Assembly (NCBI GenBank): GCA_021785435.1
Contig: JAJYFE010000022.1
Location: 1-38,892 of the forward strand
Direction of reading: 5' to 3'
From: Planctomycetota bacterium
GTDB lineage: Bacteria; Planctomycetota; Phycisphaerae; WQYP01
DNA length: 38,892 nucleotides
A program made the translations under genes and the position numbers. The notes beneath the pieces were generated by a model. The model was not told the DNA's origin. It worked only from the letters and a program-made list of their open reading frames with translations, and made no database searches. Each line of letters opens with the position of its first letter. The stretch's first letter is position 1. Below, piece by piece: positions 34,638 through 38,892 of the stretch.

Positions 34638-35366
34638 ATGGGCAAGGCTGAATGCGAATTGTGGCTACCCGCGGCGGTACGGCGAAGGATGGTCGCACAT
34701 GCGGAGGCGGCGTATCCAGAGGAAGCGTGCGGATTGCTTTGGATGGCTGATTCCGCGGAGGGCGCGTCGCGGTGGGACCGACAGGCAAAAGATCCACAGA
34801 TTTCACAGATTGCCGGCAGAACGGGAACCGCCCAATCATTTGTCGCCTGCGGCCACTCGAAAAGCCGTCCCGGTGACACACCGGTGCAGTACGAAAACGG
34901 CCTCAGCGGTCTTAGCCGGCACATTTATGTGCGGCTGGCCGGCGTCTCCGTCGTCGAACGTGGCGCCGCTCATGCCCACCATTTTGACGATGGTGCCAGG
35001 ATTGTGGCAATACGGTTGGTTGGATACACGCCGATGAAAAATGTGGCACCCCGAGCCGCCCGCCGGCGGCGTTATCGGCTGGATCCACGGGCGCTGCTGC
35101 GAATGGAGCGGCTGAACCGCCGCAGGCATCGCATCCTGACTGGAATATTTCATAGCCATCCGGATCACCCGGCGGCGCCCAGCCGGTGGGATAGACAAGG
35201 CGCCTGGCCGGGGTATTACTATGTGATTCTGACGGTCAGGAAGGCGGTCTCCGGCGCGATGACGGCGTGGCAATTCGATGAAGGGCGGCGACGGTTCAGA
35301 AAACAGTCGCTCATTTCCTGCGAAAACCTACGCCCGATGAAAATGGCGTCCCCATTGTCTACATAG
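34638..35366 (+). CDS. JAMM/MPN-domain metalloprotease-like protein with insertion
   Basis: A 242-residue protein. A JAB1/MPN zinc-protease core is clear: the catalytic Glu in PEEACG (E28/E29), then NVAPRAARRRRYRLDP, then H172-S-H174-P with S182 and D185, the exact HxHx7SxxD spacing. Prokaryotic members cleave isopeptide or ubiquitin-like C-terminal bonds or process small sulfur-carrier proteins. Between GLLW (32-35) and GYTPMKNVA (129-137) lie ~93 residues, several times longer than usual; that DNA includes GATCCACAGATTTCACAGAT, a repeat-like string. The active site is preserved, but the inserted stretch could disrupt or modify the fold. No ubiquitin-like or E1-like gene is adjacent. Confidence 0.7.
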   Translation: MGKAECELWLPAAVRRRMVAHAEAAYPEEACGLLWMADSAEGASRWDRQAKDPQISQIAGRTGTAQSFVACGHSKSRPGDTPVQYENGLSGLSRHIYVRLAGVSVVERGAAHAHHFDDGARIVAIRLVGYTPMKNVAPRAARRRRYRLDPRALLRMERLNRRRHRILTGIFHSHPDHPAAPSRWDRQGAWPGYYYVILTVRKAVSGAMTAWQFDEGRRRFRKQSLISCENLRPMKMASPLST

Positions 35367-35412
35367 CCTCCGGTCCGCACGGAGGCGGAGTAGTTCAGTC
35401 GCCCCGGCGACC
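35361..35412. repeat. dispersed hairpin repeat, CGGAGGCGGAGTAG family, copy 2
   Basis: ATAGCCTCCGGTCCGCACGG and the following GAGGCGGAGTAGTTCAGTCGCC match the copy at 7789-7830 at most positions. CCTCCG (35368-35373) and CGGAGG (35380-35385) also form a hairpin. It lies in the 137-base gap between the convergent JAMM and SPOR genes and overlaps the JAMM stop codon. Confidence 0.65.
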
Positions 35413-35503
35413 CTCGGCGGATCGAGGAGTCGCCTCGGGAGACCTTGCCGGGGGTGGCGTCTCCGGCGGCGCCTCAGCCCGTTATTTTCAAGGCAGGAAA
35501 TAT

Positions 35504-36367
35504 TTACGGCGTGACGATAACCTGGGGAAAGCGGGCGGCCACTGCAGCGCGGGCCGCGTAGGCCGCGGCGTAAGTGCGGTAATAGCCGCTTTGAACGAGA
35601 TACAGCTTCCTACCGTGCAGCTGGATGGGCGCCAGGCTCGGCGGCACGCCGGCCTGGCGTAACTGCGCCGCCTGTCGCCAGGCTGCCGCAGCGTCAGTGA
35701 AGGCGCCGAATTGCAGGGTAAAATGGTTCTGTTCCAGGCGCCGCAAGGCCGCCCGCCCCGCGGCGGTCGCCGGCTGTTGGCCGGCGAGTCGCGCCAGATA
35801 ACGTTGCCCCTGCCGCCAATGTCCCAAGTCCTGCAGGGCTGCGCCCAATCGGAACAGCAGCCACGGAGTGACCGGCGCGGCCGTATCAGCATGCCGCGAT
35901 CGTTGATAATCCCGCACCGCGTGGGAAAATCGATGCTGGACATAGGCCATGTCGCCCAAGGCTCGGTAGCTTTTGGCGAGTAATGCCGGGCGACGGCTAT
36001 GGGATATCGCCAGGCGATAGTTGGCGCTGGCGGCCGGGATTTTTCCCCGCGCTTCGTCGGCGATGGCGGCCAAGTAATACGCTTCGTCAAGATTGTTGCT
36101 GGCGGGATAACTTTGGATGAATATTCGTGCGTCCGTTCCCGCGGCCGCGTAATCATGCGCCCGGTAGGCCTGATAGCCGGTGGCCAGGGTTGGCCGCCAG
36201 GTGGATGCGGCCTGCTGGCAGCCGGCGACGTTCAACAGGGCCAGGACGGCGAAGGTGGTAACGGCTACCCAGCGCGGTCTGCCGGCGGCAACGAAAATCG
36301 TCGCTGCCGTGGCCGAGAACGGCGGCCTCTCCACCAAGCCAGCAACTAAACCGCGATGCGAAGACAC
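35504..36367 (-). CDS. TPR/SPOR-domain lipoprotein
   Basis: About 287 residues from GTG 36367 (AGCAGG at 6 bases). A hydrophobic stretch ends in the lipobox LNVAGC (Cys near 50), so it is probably a lipoprotein with the rest outside the cytoplasmic membrane. Residues about 60-205 show TPR-like helix pairs (YQAYRAHDYAAAGTDA, YRALGDMAYVQHRFSHAVRDY). The last ~73 residues form a SPOR domain: HFTLQFGAFTDAAAAWRQ, LYLVQSGYY, ARAAVAARFP. SPOR domains bind denuded peptidoglycan, often at the division septum. It follows rplS by ~60 bases and may be co-transcribed. The start is uncertain; GTG 36334 is an alternative. Confidence 0.72.
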   Translation of the reverse strand: MSSHRGLVAGLVERPPFSATAATIFVAAGRPRWVAVTTFAVLALLNVAGCQQAASTWRPTLATGYQAYRAHDYAAAGTDARIFIQSYPASNNLDEAYYLAAIADEARGKIPAASANYRLAISHSRRPALLAKSYRALGDMAYVQHRFSHAVRDYQRSRHADTAAPVTPWLLFRLGAALQDLGHWRQGQRYLARLAGQQPATAAGRAALRRLEQNHFTLQFGAFTDAAAAWRQAAQLRQAGVPPSLAPIQLHGRKLYLVQSGYYRTYAAAYAARAAVAARFPQVIVTP

Positions 36368-36428
36368 GTAAAACCTGCTTTTGTGTCCGTACCAAAAACC
36401 GGATGCCGATGGAGCGTGATACCGAGCT

Positions 36429-37253
36429 TCAGCCGTTTGCGCCGCCGGGACCCTCGGTCGTCCGCGCCATGGGGGCCGCCGTAGCCGCGGCAGGTGGCGC
36501 CGCCGCAATCGGTGGGGCGGTTATGGGCGGCACGGACAACGGCGCGGCAGCGTGCGCGGGGGGAGGGGCCGGTTCCGCCACGGCTGGGGCGACCGCATCT
36601 GAAATTCCGGACGCACTGGCGGCGCTCCGCGGCGCGGTATCGGCCAGGGGGGCTAGCGCCGGCGCCGGGGCCGGCTTGGCGGCAGGCGATCTAGACTGCG
36701 CTGAGTGCCCTTGTGCCATTTGCTCTGGCGAGTTGCCCTGATGTTCCCCGCTGGCGGGGGCCTTAGCTGCTCCCAAAGCCTGGTCGCCCAATGGCGACGG
36801 CGGCCCGCTTACGGGAGTTGGGACGGCGACGGGTGCAGCCGCCCTGGCGGCTGGGGATGGCGACTGGGTCGGCGGCGGTGTTTCCAGGGTGTCGGAAGGA
36901 ATCACCGGCTCGCCTTCCTTAAGTCGCGTGGCCTTGCCGGTCAGCGCCCGGAGGTAATAAAGTTTAGCCCGGCGCACCCTGGCCTTACGTTTGACTTGCA
37001 GCTTTTCTATCTTCGGCGAATGCAAGGGGAAAATGCGTTCCACACCTTCATTGTTCACGATGCGGCGCACGGTAAAGGTGGTATTCATGCCCGTGCCTTT
37101 GCGGCTGATGACTGTTCCGGAAAAAATCTGGATCCGTTCCTTGTCACCTTCGACGATCCGGCAATGTACATCCACGAGATCGCCGATCTGGAAGACCGGC
37201 GCCGTGCGCTTAAGATATTTCGCTTCGGTATGACGTAACAACGCGTGTGGCAT
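36429..37253 (-). CDS. rplS: ribosomal protein bL19 with Ala/Pro-rich tail
   Basis: A 274-residue protein whose first ~115 residues are a complete bL19 ([48 protein letters not shown]). It sits at the 30S-50S interface. The remaining ~155 residues are Ala/Pro/Ser-rich, low-complexity and absent from typical bL19 (~115-130 residues). ATG 37253 follows GGAG by 7 bases and lies 2 bases after the trmD stop, so the genes are translationally coupled. The tail codes in the same GC-rich style as the core, so it is not an obvious frameshift product. Confidence 0.93.
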   Translation of the reverse strand: MPHALLRHTEAKYLKRTAPVFQIGDLVDVHCRIVEGDKERIQIFSGTVISRKGTGMNTTFTVRRIVNNEGVERIFPLHSPKIEKLQVKRKARVRRAKLYYLRALTGKATRLKEGEPVIPSDTLETPPPTQSPSPAARAAAPVAVPTPVSGPPSPLGDQALGAAKAPASGEHQGNSPEQMAQGHSAQSRSPAAKPAPAPALAPLADTAPRSAASASGISDAVAPAVAEPAPPPAHAAAPLSVPPITAPPIAAAPPAAATAAPMARTTEGPGGANG

Positions 37254-37255
37254 GA

Positions 37256-38026
37256 TCAAACTCCGTTAGGGTTAACCGCATGGATCGCCGGTCCGGTGCG
37301 GACCGTTTCACTGGAATCTCCACCCGAGTTCCGCGCGGCCAGATCGGGACGGCGCTGCCGCGTGCGCCGGCGAACCTGGCTGGCCCGCCACGCCGCGATC
37401 GCGGCGTGATCGCCCGATAAAAGGACCTCCGGCACCGATTGTCCTTCAAAATCCCGCGGGCGGGTATACTGCGGGTATTCGAGTCCTCCGGCAATGATCG
37501 GGTCGTCCGCGGCGAACGATTCACCACCCGGGCTGCGGTCGTCTCCCAGAACGCCGGGTAGCAAGCGAACCACTGCGTCCAGAATCACCATGGCCGGGAT
37601 TTCTCCACCCGAGAGCACATAATCGCCTATGCTGATTTCCCGCGGCGCCAGCAGTTGGCGAATTCGTTCGTCGAAACCCTCATAATGGCCCGCGATCAGC
37701 AGCAGGCGGGGTTGCACGGCCAAATCTGCCGCCAGTTCCTGCGAAAATATCCGTCCCTGCGGGCACAGCAGCGCGCGCGTGGTTGGTGACACATCCAGTG
37801 CTTCGATGGCGTGCACCGCATCCACCACCGGCTGGCACCGCAAGACCATTCCAGGGCCGCCCCCGTAGGGGCGGTCGTCCACCTTGCGGTGCGGGTCCCG
37901 GCTATAGTCGCGCAACTGATGCAGGTGATATTCCACCCGTCCCTTGGCGACCGCTCGCTTCAGAATGCTTGCTTCCAGCACGTTGGCGAACATCTCCGGA
38001 AACAGGGTTAGAACATCAATCCGCAT
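37256..38026 (-). CDS. trmD: tRNA (guanine37-N1)-methyltransferase TrmD
   Basis: A 256-residue SPOUT methyltransferase that methylates G37 of tRNAs reading CNN codons, preventing +1 frameshifting. [40 protein letters not shown] and the knot segment [12 protein letters not shown] are all canonical. It lies between rpsP and rplS as in most bacteria, but the rimM gene that usually precedes it is not here: the 94-base gap to rpsP holds no gene. Confidence 0.96.
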   Translation of the reverse strand: MRIDVLTLFPEMFANVLEASILKRAVAKGRVEYHLHQLRDYSRDPHRKVDDRPYGGGPGMVLRCQPVVDAVHAIEALDVSPTTRALLCPQGRIFSQELAADLAVQPRLLLIAGHYEGFDERIRQLLAPREISIGDYVLSGGEIPAMVILDAVVRLLPGVLGDDRSPGGESFAADDPIIAGGLEYPQYTRPRDFEGQSVPEVLLSGDHAAIAAWRASQVRRRTRQRRPDLAARNSGGDSSETVRTGPAIHAVNPNGV

Positions 38027-38120
38027 AGTTTAATCCGTCGACAAGTGCGGCTCTGGCGGAAACACCCCCTACCCGATGCGTTACAATTTACCCGCCCGGC
38101 AGATAGTGCTGGGCATTCTG

Positions 38121-38606
38121 CTAGACCGGCGCAGCCGTCGCCAGCGGCGCTGGGGACGCCAGGGAAGGGACGTCCGCCCCGCCTGCCGTAATCTCGGCGG
38201 CGGAGGCTTCCGCGGACGGCTTTTCCGTCACCCCGGCGGTCGATACCCTCGATTCCACCGGTGTCGCCAGATCTGGCGGCGTCTCAGGCGGCGGTGCGGC
38301 CATGATCGGCGCTGGCGCAGGCATCTTCACCGGACGGCGCGCTGGAGGTGGCAGCGTGGCCGCGTCCGTGGCGTAGCGCAGCAGCGCGGCAACTCGCTCG
38401 CTGGGCAGGGCGCCAACCCGAATCCAATGCTCGACACGGGCCTTATCGACCACCACGCGCCGCTGCGCGTCCTTGGTTAAAGGGTCATAATAGCCCAGTT
38501 CCTCAATGACCTTACCATCCCGCGCGGCGCGGCTGTCCACCGCATTGATTCGCCAAAAGGCGCAATTACGCCGGCCGAACCGTTTTAACCGAATCTTTAC
38601 TGCCAC
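38121..38606 (-). CDS. rpsP: ribosomal protein bS16 with Ala/Pro-rich tail
   Basis: A 161-residue protein. The first ~85 residues are bS16 (VKIRLKRFGRRNCAFWRINAVDSRAARDGK, ELGYYDPLTKD, RVEHWIRVGALPSERVAALL), a 30S assembly protein. The last ~75 residues are low-complexity Ala/Pro/Glu/Thr, an extension of the kind some Gram-negative lineages carry. GTG 38606 has GAGG 7 bases upstream. First gene of the operon rpsP-trmD-rplS. Confidence 0.94.
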   Translation of the reverse strand: MAVKIRLKRFGRRNCAFWRINAVDSRAARDGKVIEELGYYDPLTKDAQRRVVVDKARVEHWIRVGALPSERVAALLRYATDAATLPPPARRPVKMPAPAPIMAAPPPETPPDLATPVESRVSTAGVTEKPSAEASAAEITAGGADVPSLASPAPLATAAPV

Positions 38607-38645
38607 CCGTGATCCTCATCTATTCCTGGGAATTCCGAACTTTCC

Positions 38646-38670
38646 GGGTTCAATGGCGCCGCCTGAACCC
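38646..38670 (-). promoter_or_regulatory. leader hairpin of the rpsP operon
   Basis: GGGTTCA (38646-38652) and TGAACCC (38664-38670) form a perfect 7-bp stem with an 11-base loop that contains GGCGCC. It lies between the promoter and rpsP in the ~105-base leader, a usual place for ribosomal-protein feedback elements. It is not a known S16 leader motif. Confidence 0.4.
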
Positions 38671-38720
38671 AACATCGCATCAGTCGCGTCATCGTTGTCA
38701 GCCGCAGCGCTAAACCATTT

Positions 38721-38749
38721 ATGATACCGCGGCCAGCTACCGCTTGCAA
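38721..38749 (-). promoter_or_regulatory. sigma70-type promoter of rpsP-trmD-rplS
   Basis: On the minus strand TTGCAA (plus-strand 38744-38749) and TATCAT (38721-38726) are separated by exactly 17 bases. Both boxes are close to consensus and lie about 115 bases upstream of rpsP. The remaining DNA to 38892 shows no gene I can support. Confidence 0.65.
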
Positions 38750-38892
38750 ATCTTCCGCTGGGAGCTCAGCGATTCCGCAGGGCGGGTCGCTAAAGCCGAC
38801 AGGACAGCGGGTTGGGCGGTTTTGAGGCCAGAGGCAGATTCGCAGGGGCGTTTTTCGGCGGGGTGGACGGGGACTCCCTGCGGCGCGCCGGT

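Noticed and set aside
38607..38892. End of an upstream minus-strand gene (for example ffh) at the window edge
   Set aside because: Frames open from the edge are Pro/Arg-rich and show no motif of a signal-recognition protein or any other family.
1..38892. CRISPR arrays, rRNA or prophage genes
   Set aside because: No regularly spaced repeats, rRNA-like stretches, integrases or phage structural genes were seen.

Overview
The window is GC-rich bacterial chromosome. It most resembles a planctomycete, perhaps class Phycisphaerae. The clues are a Phycisphaerae-style prepilin-type protein, ThuA-like and Gfo/Idh/MocA sugar genes, WXG100 proteins outside the Gram-positives, Ala/Pro-rich tails on ribosomal proteins S16 and L19, and many GTG/TTG starts. 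This placement is an inference from gene content, not from a marker-gene tree.

Layout: (1) 1-456 holds no convincing gene but carries a ~290-bp imperfect inverted repeat. (2) 457-5689 is a compact plus-strand locus: a WXG100 protein, a coiled-coil protein, a second short WXG-like protein and a 1322-residue membrane ATPase with three FtsK/SpoIIIE-like modules, of which only the middle one has an intact Walker A. It resembles the core of a type VII (ESX/Ess) secretion system without the usual partners. An alpha/beta hydrolase follows at 5719-6426. (3) 6576-8839 (minus) encodes a Gfo/Idh/MocA oxidoreductase and a ThuA-like protein. (4) 9217-10491 (minus) is a GGDEF diguanylate cyclase with a long structured leader. 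Divergent from it, 11130-17310 (plus) is a partial dcw-type cluster: ftsW, murG, murC, murB, ddl. (5) 17431-34396 (minus) is a carbohydrate-utilisation locus: a GntR/LacI-type regulator with a near-consensus promoter and a 25-bp palindromic operator, a prepilin-like protein, a very large exported sugar-active protein, an exported CBM-like protein, two proteins I cannot assign, a GH67/GH20-like hydrolase, a GPH/SLC45-type sugar permease and an L-fucose-isomerase-like protein. (6) 34638-35366 (plus) is a JAMM/MPN metalloprotease-like gene with a large insertion. (7) 35504-38606 (minus) is rpsP-trmD-rplS followed by a TPR/SPOR lipoprotein, driven by a good sigma70-type promoter at 38721-38749.

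The sugar locus reads as a unit. Extracellular enzymes would release sugars, the permease would import them, cytoplasmic hydrolase and isomerase would process them, and the regulator would sense an intermediate. ftsW/murGCB/ddl make and polymerise peptidoglycan precursors. Several intergenic regions carry copies of short dispersed palindromic repeats, described separately.

The two most promising unusual systems are the minimal type-VII-like locus (457-5689) and the sugar locus with unassigned enzyme families. Start codons were chosen from Shine-Dalgarno matches and domain boundaries; several remain ambiguous and are marked so.
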